DNA from: Rhodanobacter sp.
GTDB lineage: Bacteria > Pseudomonadota > Gammaproteobacteria > Xanthomonadales > Rhodanobacteraceae
Direction: 5' to 3'
NCBI GenBank assembly: GCA_004298505.1
Contig: SCRO01000009.1
Span: 1 to 41,031 of the forward strand
DNA length: 41,031 nucleotides
A program made the translations under genes and the position numbers. The notes below the pieces were generated by a model, which was not told where the DNA came from, did not search any database, and saw nothing but the letters and a program-made list of their open reading frames with translations. Numbering within the stretch: the stretch's first letter is position 1; each line of letters opens with the position of its first letter. Below, in pieces: positions 1 through 13,800 of this stretch.

Positions 1-1661
<1,661 letters not shown>

Positions 1662-1906
1662 GCGACACACAGTCACCACGATGTCCACCTGCGTCGCGTC
1701 GTCTGTGTCACGCTGCCCCAGTGACTGCCGGTCACCGCCCCGCATCATCCCAATCGCCGTCTGGCAACTGTACGATCATCTCAACACCTTGATTTTGAAC
1801 AAGCTCTCATGCGGCACTGCGACTTGTTATCGATTGCCGGATCGAGTTACGCTGCGTGACCTGTCCGTCGGCGTCGCCGCACGCTGCCCTTGCGATGAGG
1901 ATCACC

Positions 1907-3196
1907 ATGAAACATCTCCGAGGCTTTTCCATGCTGGCCGCTGCGGCCTTGCTGTTCGGCCTGGCCAGCAGCCCGGCGCTGGCCAGGCACCCGGAAAAAA
2001 CCAAGCAGGCGACGGAATATCCCGACAGCACGCGTGTCGAGCCGAAACTCGACCTGACCAAGGAAGCGGATCAGAAACAACTCCAGGCGGGTTACGACGC
2101 CCTCAACAAGGGCGACACCGCCGCCGCCGAGGCGACCCTGCAGGCTCTGCTCGACAAGAGCAGGAGCAAATATGCCCAGGCGATGGCCCTGCGTGGCCTG
2201 GCCCTGGCGAAGTACAACACGCACGACTACAAGGCCTCGATCGCGTTGCTGCAACGCGCGCTGACCAATGGCGTGTTGCCGAACGACGCCTATTTCGACG
2301 TCGAGTACATGCTGGCTGCCGCGCAGCAAGCGGACGAGCAGTATCAGGCTTCTCTGGCCACCATTGCCAAATGGCGTGCCGAAGGCAAGAAGGAAACCCC
2401 CGAATCCTACGCGATCGAGGGCAACGATCAGTATCGGCTGGGCAACTACGCAGCAGCGATTGCGGCGGTAAAGAAGGCCAAATCGCTGACCGACAAACCC
2501 AATCCGCAGTGGGACCAGATCCTGATGGCCAGCTATGCTGCCTCGGGACAAGGCGACCAACTGTTGAAGATCGCGCAAGACAATCTCGCGGCGCACCCGG
2601 ATGACCCCAAGGCCATCGAGACCGCCATCCAGGCGTTGCAGCAAGCGCAGAAGTATCCCGAGGCGATCAAGGTCATGGAGGCCGCGCGCGCCAAGGGCCT
2701 GCTCGATAGCGAGGAAAACTACGTGCTGCTGGCATCGCTGTACTACAACCAGGCCTTGTCGAGCGATGATGCCAAGCCGCTGGCGACCAAGGCGGTTGCC
2801 GTCATCAACGAAGGCATGAACAAGGGCATCATGCAGCCCAGCGCCGACAATTACGTACTGCTGGGCAAGGCCGATTTTGTAGCCGGTGACATGAAGGCGG
2901 CCAGGCAGGCCTTCGACAAGGCGCTGCCATTGGCCAAGGACGGAGAGCCCGCCCTGCAGATCGCCAACATGGAACTAACCAGCAGCCAGTACGCCAAGGC
3001 CAAGGCGATGGTCAAGGAGGCCCTCAGCAAGGGCGTCAAGCACACCGGTACCGCCTACCTCGTGCTGGCCGAATGCGAGCGTGGACTGCACGACAAGGCC
3101 GCACGGATTGCCGCGTTGAAACAGGCGGCCCAGCAACCCGAATCCGCCGCGCATGCCAAGGAGCTGCTCAAGCAGCTGGGGGTATCCGGCAAGTAG
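1907..3196 (+). CDS. Secreted tetratricopeptide-repeat protein
   Basis: This is a 429-residue exported protein of unknown specific role. The ATG at 1907 was chosen because GAGG lies 6-9 bases upstream and a clean Sec signal peptide follows (MKHLRGF, hydrophobic core, cleavage after SPALA near residue 26). A longer reading from a GTG at 1856 would bury the signal. The mature part is almost entirely helical TPR-like units, for example DALNKGDTAAAEATLQALL, LGNYAAAIAAVKKA, AQKYPEAIKVMEAA and AGDMKAARQAFDKAL, rich in Ala, Lys and Gln. There is no enzyme motif. It lies between gyrB and tonB, 214 bases before tonB, in the place where Xanthomonads carry a similar protein. TPR proteins are usually scaffolds; a periplasmic partner of the TonB machinery is an inference from position only. 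Confidence 0.85.
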   Translation: MKHLRGFSMLAAAALLFGLASSPALARHPEKTKQATEYPDSTRVEPKLDLTKEADQKQLQAGYDALNKGDTAAAEATLQALLDKSRSKYAQAMALRGLALAKYNTHDYKASIALLQRALTNGVLPNDAYFDVEYMLAAAQQADEQYQASLATIAKWRAEGKKETPESYAIEGNDQYRLGNYAAAIAAVKKAKSLTDKPNPQWDQILMASYAASGQGDQLLKIAQDNLAAHPDDPKAIETAIQALQQAQKYPEAIKVMEAARAKGLLDSEENYVLLASLYYNQALSSDDAKPLATKAVAVINEGMNKGIMQPSADNYVLLGKADFVAGDMKAARQAFDKALPLAKDGEPALQIANMELTSSQYAKAKAMVKEALSKGVKHTGTAYLVLAECERGLHDKAARIAALKQAAQQPESAAHAKELLKQLGVSGK

Positions 3197-3410
3197 TGGC
3201 GAAGGCCCGCTCGCCCGGTCGTGGACATGATGGCAGGGCTTCCCTTGAGCATATATACAAAAGTCATGTCGTGTTGTAACGTTCAAAATCTTTCCCTGCG
3301 TTTCCCCAGCAGCAGCATTGTTCCGGGTACCTTCCAGTCATCGAGAGGGTTCCCGGCAAGGTCCTGTGGCGACGTGGCCTCCCAATTGATCAGCTTCCAG
3401 ATAGTGACAG

Positions 3411-4064
3411 ATGGCCTCAAGTAACGAAGAAACCGGGCGGTTCAGTTGGAAGCGGACCTGGGCACTGGCAGTGGCCATCGGGCTGCATGCATTTGCTTTC
3501 CTGCTGATTGTTGCGCCCATGGCGCCGCCCAACCAGAATCACAAGGAAAAGGAAAAAATTGTCCAGGTGAGCTTCATCGAGCCGCCGCCGCCACCGCCAC
3601 CGCCACCGCCACCGCCGCCGGAGCCGCCGAAGCAGCCGCCGCCGAAGATCATTCAACGGATCAATCCGCCACCGACGCCGCCGCCGCCGGCGCCGCCGCC
3701 GCCGGTCACCGAGGTTTCGGCCAACGCCGTACAAGCCCCACCGCCCGCCCCGCCCGCCCCGCCGGCGCCGCCACCGGACATCGCGGCAGGTTCGGATCTG
3801 AGCTACGGCACCCGGCCGAGCCCGCCGTATCCGCCCATGGCCGCGCGCCAGCACCATGAAGGCACCGTGGTGTTGCTGATACTGGTTGGCCTGGATGGTT
3901 CGCCCAAGACAGTCGAAGTGGAAAAGTCCAGCGGCTATCGGGAATTGGATCGGTCGGCCAAGGAATGGGTGATACGCCACTGGAAGTTCAATCCAGAGGT
4001 GAAGGCCGGCAAGAAAGTAGAAGGTTATGCGCGTGTTCCGATCACCTTCAATCTCAGTGGCTAG
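3411..4064 (+). CDS. tonB: Energy transducer TonB
   Basis: This 217-residue TonB protein couples the proton motive force harvested by ExbB/ExbD to outer-membrane TonB-dependent receptors. One N-terminal membrane segment spans residues 15-37, with a histidine at position 25 where E. coli TonB has its essential transmembrane His. A periplasmic spacer follows with 13 consecutive prolines (58-70) and further PP/PPA runs to about residue 122. The TonB C-terminal domain occupies about 130-217 (YPPMAARQHHEGTV, SGYRELDRSAKEWV, WKFNPE). The start has only a weak ribosome site. The gene is followed directly by exbB and two exbD genes. Part of the proline stretch is encoded by a CCACCG tandem repeat, noted separately. 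Confidence 0.95.
   Translation: MASSNEETGRFSWKRTWALAVAIGLHAFAFLLIVAPMAPPNQNHKEKEKIVQVSFIEPPPPPPPPPPPPPEPPKQPPPKIIQRINPPPTPPPPAPPPPVTEVSANAVQAPPPAPPAPPAPPPDIAAGSDLSYGTRPSPPYPPMAARQHHEGTVVLLILVGLDGSPKTVEVEKSSGYRELDRSAKEWVIRHWKFNPEVKAGKKVEGYARVPITFNLSG
3591..3614 (+). repeat. CCACCG hexamer x4 inside tonB
   Basis: Four perfect tandem copies of CCACCG encode the core of the 13-proline run of TonB. The flanks are further CCG units. Copy-number slippage would add or remove Pro-Pro pairs without shifting the frame, changing the reach of the periplasmic spacer. Confidence 0.8.
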
Positions 4065-4146
4065 AGCAATTCAAATCCAACCCGCTGTAATTCGCATCCA
4101 GTCGATTACAGTTACAGTTCACGCTTGACTTTCCTAGGGTAGCGTT

Positions 4147-4893
4147 ATGTTCCTACAGACTCCCGCAGTAACCGGTAACACCAACGCCGAAGCCATGAAA
4201 CAGATGGGCTTCGAGAACCTGATGCAGAACTTCGACTGGCTAGGCTGGGTGGTCTTCGTGACCCTGGTCGCGATGTCGTTTCTGTCCTGGTACTTCATCA
4301 TCGCCAACGGCATCCGCAATGCCACCGTGAAGGCTCGCGCCGACAAGGTCATCGACGGTTTCTGGGCCAATGGTTCTACCCAGGACGCGATTCGTGAGCT
4401 GGAAGCCCAACCCAAGAGCGAACCGTTCTCCAAGATCGCGCTCGAGGCGGCCTCGGCGGTGGCGCATCACCAGCAGACCACGGCCGGCACCACTGGCCGC
4501 CTGGCTGAATCGTTGAGTCGTTCGGAGTTCATCGATCGTGCCCTGCGCCAGTCGGTGGCACGCGAGAGCATGCGTCTGGAAGGCGGCATGACTTTGCTCG
4601 CCACGGTCGGTTCGGCCGCACCGTTCGTCGGTCTGCTCGGTACCGTGTGGGGCATCTATCACGCACTGATCGGCATCGCGGCCACCGGCAACGCATCCAT
4701 GAACGCCGTGGCTGGCCCGGTGGGCGAGGCGTTGATCATGACCGCATTCGGCCTGTTCGCGGCCATCCCGGCACTGTTCGCGTACAACTTCTTCAACCGT
4801 TCCAACCGCGTGGTCTACGCCCGTTTCGACGAGTTCGCGAATGACCTGCACGACTTCTTTGCGACCGGTTCACGCATAGAAAGCGCGAAGTGA
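4147..4893 (+). CDS. exbB: TonB-system proton channel subunit ExbB
   Basis: This is a 248-residue MotA/TolQ/ExbB-family inner-membrane protein. It forms the pentameric part of the ExbBD channel that powers TonB. A first membrane segment lies near residues 34-58 (WLGWVVFVTLVAMSFLSWYF). A cytoplasmic loop follows, then the family core of two membrane segments at about 150-225, with the conserved GSAAPFVGLLGTVWGI and GPVGEALIMTAFGLFAAIP stretches. An AGGG lies 7-12 bases before the ATG. It sits 82 bases after tonB and 11 bases before exbD1, so the four genes look like one transcription unit. Confidence 0.95.
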   Translation: MFLQTPAVTGNTNAEAMKQMGFENLMQNFDWLGWVVFVTLVAMSFLSWYFIIANGIRNATVKARADKVIDGFWANGSTQDAIRELEAQPKSEPFSKIALEAASAVAHHQQTTAGTTGRLAESLSRSEFIDRALRQSVARESMRLEGGMTLLATVGSAAPFVGLLGTVWGIYHALIGIAATGNASMNAVAGPVGEALIMTAFGLFAAIPALFAYNFFNRSNRVVYARFDEFANDLHDFFATGSRIESAK

Positions 4894-4904
4894 GGGACTG
4901 ACCC

Positions 4905-5327
4905 ATGGCCGTAAGTCTAGGCGGTGATTCCAGTGGTCCGATGTCGGAAATCAACGTCACGCCGCTGGTCGACGTGATGCTGGTGCTGTTGATCATCTTC
5001 ATGATCACGGCACCACTGATGTCGCATTCGGTCACGATCGACCTGCCCATCGCCAACCCCAAGGCCAAGACGCCGAATCCGAAGACGCCACCGCTGGACC
5101 TGGCGATCAAGCTGGACGGCAACCTGTACCTCAACGATCACCGGGTTACCGACGCGGAGTTGCGCGCCAAGTTGCTGGTGGAAGCTCAGCGAACGCCGCA
5201 ACCCCAGCTGCAGATTCGCGCGGACCGCGAAGTACAATTCATGGTCGTGAAGAAGATCATCAGTGACGCGAAGGGTTCGGGCATGGTGCACGTCGCATTC
5301 ATGACCACCGACGCGCCGAAGGGATAA
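4905..5327 (+). CDS. exbD1: Biopolymer transport protein ExbD (copy 1)
   Basis: This 140-residue ExbD/TolR protein is the proton-carrying partner inside the ExbB pentamer. It has a short cytoplasmic N terminus, then a single membrane helix with the key aspartate in PLVDVMLVLLIIFMITAPL (Asp23), and a periplasmic domain from about residue 45 that starts with a Pro/Lys-rich stretch (NPKAKTPNPKTPP). It is 36% or so diverged in appearance from the next gene, keeping the N-terminal EINVTPLVDV block best. It is 11 bases from exbB and 6 bases from exbD2. In Xanthomonas campestris the tandem exbD1-exbD2 arrangement is known, and ExbD2 has a role beyond iron uptake; whether that holds here cannot be read from the sequence. 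Confidence 0.94.
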   Translation: MAVSLGGDSSGPMSEINVTPLVDVMLVLLIIFMITAPLMSHSVTIDLPIANPKAKTPNPKTPPLDLAIKLDGNLYLNDHRVTDAELRAKLLVEAQRTPQPQLQIRADREVQFMVVKKIISDAKGSGMVHVAFMTTDAPKG

Positions 5328-5333
5328 TTTAAA

Positions 5334-5747
5334 ATGGCGATTTCAACCAAGGGCAGCTCGGGAGCGATGGCGGAGATCAACGTCACGCCACTGGTCGACG
5401 TGTTGCTGGTGCTGCTGATCATCTTCATGATTACCGCGCCGATCCTGGCGCACAAGATCGAGGTGGATCTGCCGCAGCCGAACAAGGACGTGATCCCGCC
5501 GTCCAACCCGCCGAGCCCGATCAATCTGAAGATCGATCAGAGTGGGGCGTTCTACTGGAATGGCACGCCCGTCGACGAGTTGGGCCTGAAAGCGCAGTTG
5601 GCCGTGATCGGCCAGCAGGCGCTGCCCAACCAGCCGGAAATCCAGATCGCCGCCGACGACCATGTGGCCTACGAGTTTGTGGCGCGCGTGCTAGCTGACG
5701 CCAAGAGCTACAACCTGGTGAAGATCGGATTCAACGAGGCACAGTAA
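5334..5747 (+). CDS. exbD2: Biopolymer transport protein ExbD (copy 2)
   Basis: This is a second ExbD of 137 residues. The membrane helix carries the conserved aspartate at position 22 (TPLVDVLLVLLIIFMITAP). The periplasmic domain differs from ExbD1: it is shorter in the linker (PQPNKDVIPPSNPPSP) and has an acidic C-terminal part (IQIAADDHVAYEFVARVL). The ATG is 6 bases after the exbD1 stop, with no strong ribosome site, suggesting translational coupling. A rho-independent terminator follows 31 bases downstream, so this is the last gene of the tonB operon. Confidence 0.94.
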   Translation: MAISTKGSSGAMAEINVTPLVDVLLVLLIIFMITAPILAHKIEVDLPQPNKDVIPPSNPPSPINLKIDQSGAFYWNGTPVDELGLKAQLAVIGQQALPNQPEIQIAADDHVAYEFVARVLADAKSYNLVKIGFNEAQ

Positions 5748-5778
5748 GTTTCGCGGCAACGGCGCTCTGGCATGAATA

Positions 5779-5801
5779 CCCCCGCTTCGGCGGGGGTTTT
5801 T
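5779..5801 (+). terminator. Rho-independent terminator of the tonB-exbB-exbD1-exbD2 operon
   Basis: A perfect 7-bp GC stem (CCCCCGC / GCGGGGG) with a TTCG tetraloop is followed by five T residues. It lies between exbD2 and the convergent pdxJ. The reverse orientation lacks a T-run, so it should act mainly on the plus strand. Confidence 0.93.
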
Positions 5802-5821
5802 GTTGGGAGCGGGCAATCCCT

Positions 5822-6565
5822 TCAGCGCAGAATTTGCAGATAATTGCGCACGCTGGTGGCCAAACCCTCATACAAGGCTTCGCCAATCAGTGCATGACCG
5901 ATCGACACCTCGGCTAGGCCGGGGATGGCGGCCTTGAACGTACCCAGGTTCGCCTGGCTGAGATCATGGCCGGCGTTCACGCCCAGGCCGGCCTGTTGCG
6001 CACGTCGTGCGGTGTCAACGCATGCTTCGAGCGCGGGGCCCGGATGGCCTGCCGCGAACGCGTGCGCATATGGTCCGGTATAGATCTCCACCCGCCGGAC
6101 TCCGATCACCGTGGCGAGGTCGAAACCCTCGCTGCCGGCATCCACGAACAGACTGACGCGGCACCCCAAATCGACCAGTACCCCGACCACCGCTCGCAAG
6201 CGGGCGATATCCCGGTGCAGGTCGAAGCCATGGTCGGAGGTAATCTGGCCGTCGTCATCCGGCACCAGGGTAACCTGGGTGGGTCTGACCTGACGTGCCA
6301 GCTCGATCAGGCCAGGGTAGTCGCCACGTGGCTCGGCGAACGGGTTCCCCTCGATGTTGTATTCCACCCGTCCCCGCAGCATGGCGGCCAGGGCGTGCAC
6401 GTCCGCCGGACGCACGTGGCGCTGGTCAGGACGCGGATGTACGGTAATCCCGCCGCAGCCGGCTTCGATGCAAGTCTGCGCCGCACGGCAGAGGTCCGGT
6501 TCGCGGCCCCCGCGTGCATTGCGCAGGACAGCGATCTTGTTGAGGTTGACGCTGAGCAGGGTCAT
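5822..6565 (-). CDS. pdxJ: Pyridoxine 5'-phosphate synthase PdxJ
   Basis: This 247-residue enzyme condenses 1-deoxy-D-xylulose 5-phosphate with 3-amino-2-oxopropyl phosphate to give pyridoxine 5'-phosphate, the last ring-forming step of DXP-dependent vitamin B6 synthesis. The family catalytic residues appear in place: His43 in [12 protein letters not shown], Glu72 in YNIEGNP and His200 in NAGHDLS. The N terminus ([20 protein letters not shown]) matches the usual PdxJ start, and length is normal. It faces the tonB operon tail to tail. In Xanthomonas pdxJ follows exbD2 in the same direction, so its orientation here is a local rearrangement. It is the last gene of a minus-strand run gltB-gltD-PPTase-pdxJ, 88 bases after the PPTase stop. 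Confidence 0.96.
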   Translation of the reverse strand: MTLLSVNLNKIAVLRNARGGREPDLCRAAQTCIEAGCGGITVHPRPDQRHVRPADVHALAAMLRGRVEYNIEGNPFAEPRGDYPGLIELARQVRPTQVTLVPDDDGQITSDHGFDLHRDIARLRAVVGVLVDLGCRVSLFVDAGSEGFDLATVIGVRRVEIYTGPYAHAFAAGHPGPALEACVDTARRAQQAGLGVNAGHDLSQANLGTFKAAIPGLAEVSIGHALIGEALYEGLATSVRNYLQILR

Positions 6566-6653
6566 GACGGACGGACGTTATGGAAAGAGGGAACGGTAGC
6601 GACGAGGTCACGAAAATACCGACTCACTTGGCCGGCCCACAACAGTGCGCCAA

Positions 6654-7298
6654 TCAGTCGGTGCTGGCAAGCATCTGCAGCTGTATGGTGCGTGGCGAGC
6701 CTCTCCACGCTAGTGCGGCAATCAGGTCGACGCTGATGACAAGACGCTGCAGCTGCCATACATCGATATCCTCGCCGTCGAAGCGCAGCAGGCGCAGCTC
6801 CGCTTCCGTACTGAGCACACGCAGTCGCTGCAAGCCGTAACCGAGGCCGCGTCCGTGCGCCTTGAGCAGCGCCTCCTTGGCCGTCCATACCTCGAGGAAC
6901 GCCGCAGCACGAGTCTCCTCAGGCAACGCGGCGATGGCGTCTGCCTCATCGCTGCCGAAGAACCGGCGGGCCAGCGGTAGCGCGTGCGGCCGTGGACGTC
7001 GGCGCTCGACATCGATACCGGGCGCAATGCCGCGGGCCACGGCAATCAGCGCGTGATTTCCGCTGTGCGACCAGTTGAAATCCAGCGTGGAGCCGTGCCG
7101 GTGATCGAGTCGCGGACGACCATGCGCGCCGTCGACCAGGGTTACGTCTCCAGCATCGATCCCGAGATACGCCGCTAGCGTTCGCAGCAGTGGTTGGCGC
7201 CCCTGCGTCGGCCGAAAGTCCAGCTGCCAGACGTGGATCGCATCGCCGCCCAGCGTTGCGGCGGCATCGACCAGGTGGCTGGAGCGTGCTGCGATCAT
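6654..7298 (-). CDS. 4'-phosphopantetheinyl transferase, Sfp type
   Basis: This 214-residue enzyme transfers the phosphopantetheine arm of CoA to a serine of carrier proteins. The start at 7298 is preferred because longer frames run into the end of gltD; a GTG at 7331 is an alternative. Family motifs are present in order: GAHGRPRL (58-64), FNWSHSG (74-80), GIDVE with the Mg-binding Asp96 and Glu98, and [16 protein letters not shown] (138-152) with Glu142 and Lys146. Sfp-type enzymes usually serve polyketide/nonribosomal synthetases or act as the only PPTase where AcpS is absent. No such synthetase is in the window, so the target is unknown. It lies 62 bases after gltD and is probably cotranscribed with it. 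Confidence 0.9.
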   Translation of the reverse strand: MIAARSSHLVDAAATLGGDAIHVWQLDFRPTQGRQPLLRTLAAYLGIDAGDVTLVDGAHGRPRLDHRHGSTLDFNWSHSGNHALIAVARGIAPGIDVERRRPRPHALPLARRFFGSDEADAIAALPEETRAAAFLEVWTAKEALLKAHGRGLGYGLQRLRVLSTEAELRLLRFDGEDIDVWQLQRLVISVDLIAALAWRGSPRTIQLQMLASTD

Positions 7299-7360
7299 TC
7301 TCGCATGTTGCCGCCGCCTGCCTGCATGCACAAGCGGACGCACGCCATCGTGCAGCGTAA

Positions 7361-8818
7361 TCAACGCGGCAGGGTCGACGCTCCCATCAGGAATTCGTCC
7401 ACCGCTCGCGCGCACTGGCGGCCTTCGCGAATTGCCCAAACCACCAGCGACTGGCCGCGGCGCATGTCACCCGCCGCGAACACCTTGTCGGTGCTGGTGC
7501 GATAACTCGCCTGACCGTCGGTGGTTGCGCTCGCGTTACCACGCGCGTCCTTGTCTACGCCGAAAGCATCCAGCACGGCTTGCGAGGCCGACACAAAGCC
7601 CATTGCGAGCAACACCAGATCCGCCTGGATCTCGAATTCACTATCCGGCAGCTCGCTCATCTTGCCGTTCTGCCACTGCAGCCGCACGCCGGACAGGCTC
7701 CTGACGTTGCCTTTGCCGTCGTCGTTGAATCGCTTGGTGGCAACGGCCCAATCACGCTGACAACCCTCCTCGTGCGAGCTGGACGTACGCAGGCGCAGCG
7801 GCCAGTAAGGCCAGGTCAACAGCTTATTTTCCTGCTTCGGCGGTTGTGGCAGCAGCTCGAACTGGGTGACCGCTGCAGCACCCTGCCGAGTCGAGGTGCC
7901 GACGCAATCCGAACCCGTGTCGCCACCACCGATCACTACGACCTGTCTGTCGCTAGCAACGATCTGCCCCGTCACGATATCGCCTGCGACCACCCGGTTT
8001 TGCTGCGCCAGGAACTCCATCGCAAAGTGCACGCCCTTCAGGGCACGCCCCGGTACCGGCAAGTCGCGCGGCGCCTCCGCTCCGCCGGCCAATACCACTG
8101 CATCGAACTCCTGCTGCAACTGTGTCGGCGTGATCACGGCCGACCCGACCGGCGCATCGGCGAGTGCGCCGATGAAAACACTGGTGCGAAACTGCACGCC
8201 CTCGGCGGTCATCTGATCGACACGGCGATCGATATGACCCTTTTCCAACTTGAAGTCAGGGATGCCATAACGAAGCAGGCCACCGATCCGATCGTTCTTC
8301 TCGAACACGGTCACGGCATGACCGACCCGCGCCAATTGCTGCGTCGCGGCTAGTCCGGCTGGGCCGGAGCCGACCACCGCGACCTTCCAGCCGGTCAGGC
8401 GCGCCGGTGGTTGTGGTACGACCCAGCCCTCCTCCCACGCCTTGTCGATGATCTTGTGCTCGATCGACTTGATCCCCACCGCGTCGTCGTTGATGTTCAA
8501 CGTGCAGGCCGCCTCGCATGGCGCTGGGCAGATGCGGCCGGTAAACTCGGGAAAGTTGTTGGTCGAATGCAGCACGTCGATCGCGCGCTTCCAGTCCTGC
8601 CGATAGACCAGATCGTTCCAGTCGGGAATGATGTTGTTCACTGGACAGTGTTTGTGGCAGTACGGCGTGCCGCAATCCATGCAGCGCGCACCCTGGATCT
8701 TCGCCTCGGCGTCGGTCAGCTGCGCGGTGAACTCGTGCCAATGCTGTTTACGCTGGCTCGGCGGTTCGCTGGTTTCCAACACCCGCGGGTATTCGAGAAA
8801 GCCGGTAATCTTGCCCAT
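7361..8818 (-). CDS. gltD: Glutamate synthase (NADPH) small subunit
   Basis: This is a 485-residue FAD/Fe-S subunit that passes electrons from NADPH to the large subunit for reductive transfer of the glutamine amide to 2-oxoglutarate. The ATG at 8818 is chosen for its AGGAGG 11 bases upstream and the standard N terminus ([12 protein letters not shown]). Cys46, 49, 54 and 58 ([13 protein letters not shown]) and Cys97, 101 and 105 (CPAPCEAAC) are in the iron-sulfur positions. The FAD site is at about 147-175 ([26 protein letters not shown]), and the NADPH-type GGGDTGSDC site follows near 295. It starts 23 bases after gltB, forming the usual gltBD operon. Confidence 0.97.
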   Translation of the reverse strand: MGKITGFLEYPRVLETSEPPSQRKQHWHEFTAQLTDAEAKIQGARCMDCGTPYCHKHCPVNNIIPDWNDLVYRQDWKRAIDVLHSTNNFPEFTGRICPAPCEAACTLNINDDAVGIKSIEHKIIDKAWEEGWVVPQPPARLTGWKVAVVGSGPAGLAATQQLARVGHAVTVFEKNDRIGGLLRYGIPDFKLEKGHIDRRVDQMTAEGVQFRTSVFIGALADAPVGSAVITPTQLQQEFDAVVLAGGAEAPRDLPVPGRALKGVHFAMEFLAQQNRVVAGDIVTGQIVASDRQVVVIGGGDTGSDCVGTSTRQGAAAVTQFELLPQPPKQENKLLTWPYWPLRLRTSSSHEEGCQRDWAVATKRFNDDGKGNVRSLSGVRLQWQNGKMSELPDSEFEIQADLVLLAMGFVSASQAVLDAFGVDKDARGNASATTDGQASYRTSTDKVFAAGDMRRGQSLVVWAIREGRQCARAVDEFLMGASTLPR

Positions 8819-8841
8819 GGTGTAACTATCCTCCTGCCGGC

Positions 8842-13536
<4,695 letters not shown>

Positions 13537-13569
13537 GGTCTGAACTCGGGAGATAAATAGGGAGTCTTG

Positions 13570-13599
13570 ACTATAGTGCGTCGCAACAAAGATATGCAA
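13570..13599 (-). promoter_or_regulatory. Predicted sigma-70 promoter of gltBD
   Basis: Reading the minus strand, TTGCAT (-35, 13594-13599) is separated by 18 bases from TATAGT (-10, 13570-13575). This predicts a transcript start near 13563 and a ~27-base leader before the gltB ATG. It is a pattern match only. Confidence 0.45.
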
Positions 13600-13784
13600 G
13601 AAAAATCAAATAGCCGTCTATAAGGCTGTGTGCGATGGCGTCGCCCGCGAGGCCCGGAGCGGGCTGCCGGCCTGCCATGCATCACCTGAGCAAGTGGCCG
13701 CGGTCGGGTCGGACGCCGTGGCCACGCATCGATCTCGTCATCGGGCGGGGGCTCTGCTAGCGTGCAGGATCGGGAAACCTGTAC

Positions 13785-13791
13785 GAGGGGG
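13785..13791 (+). promoter_or_regulatory. Ribosome binding site deciding the TTG start of the hybrid kinase
   Basis: GAGGGGG lies 9 bases before TTG at 13801. No ribosome site precedes the in-frame GTG at 13762, so the shorter TTG start is preferred; it also places the first membrane helix at the N terminus. Confidence 0.55.
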
Positions 13792-13800
13792 AAGCTTGAG

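Noticed and set aside
3197-3410. Fur box or other iron-control site before tonB
   Set aside because: No sequence resembling the GATAATGATAATCATTATC consensus was found; AT-rich TTGAGCATATATAC is not enough to call a promoter.
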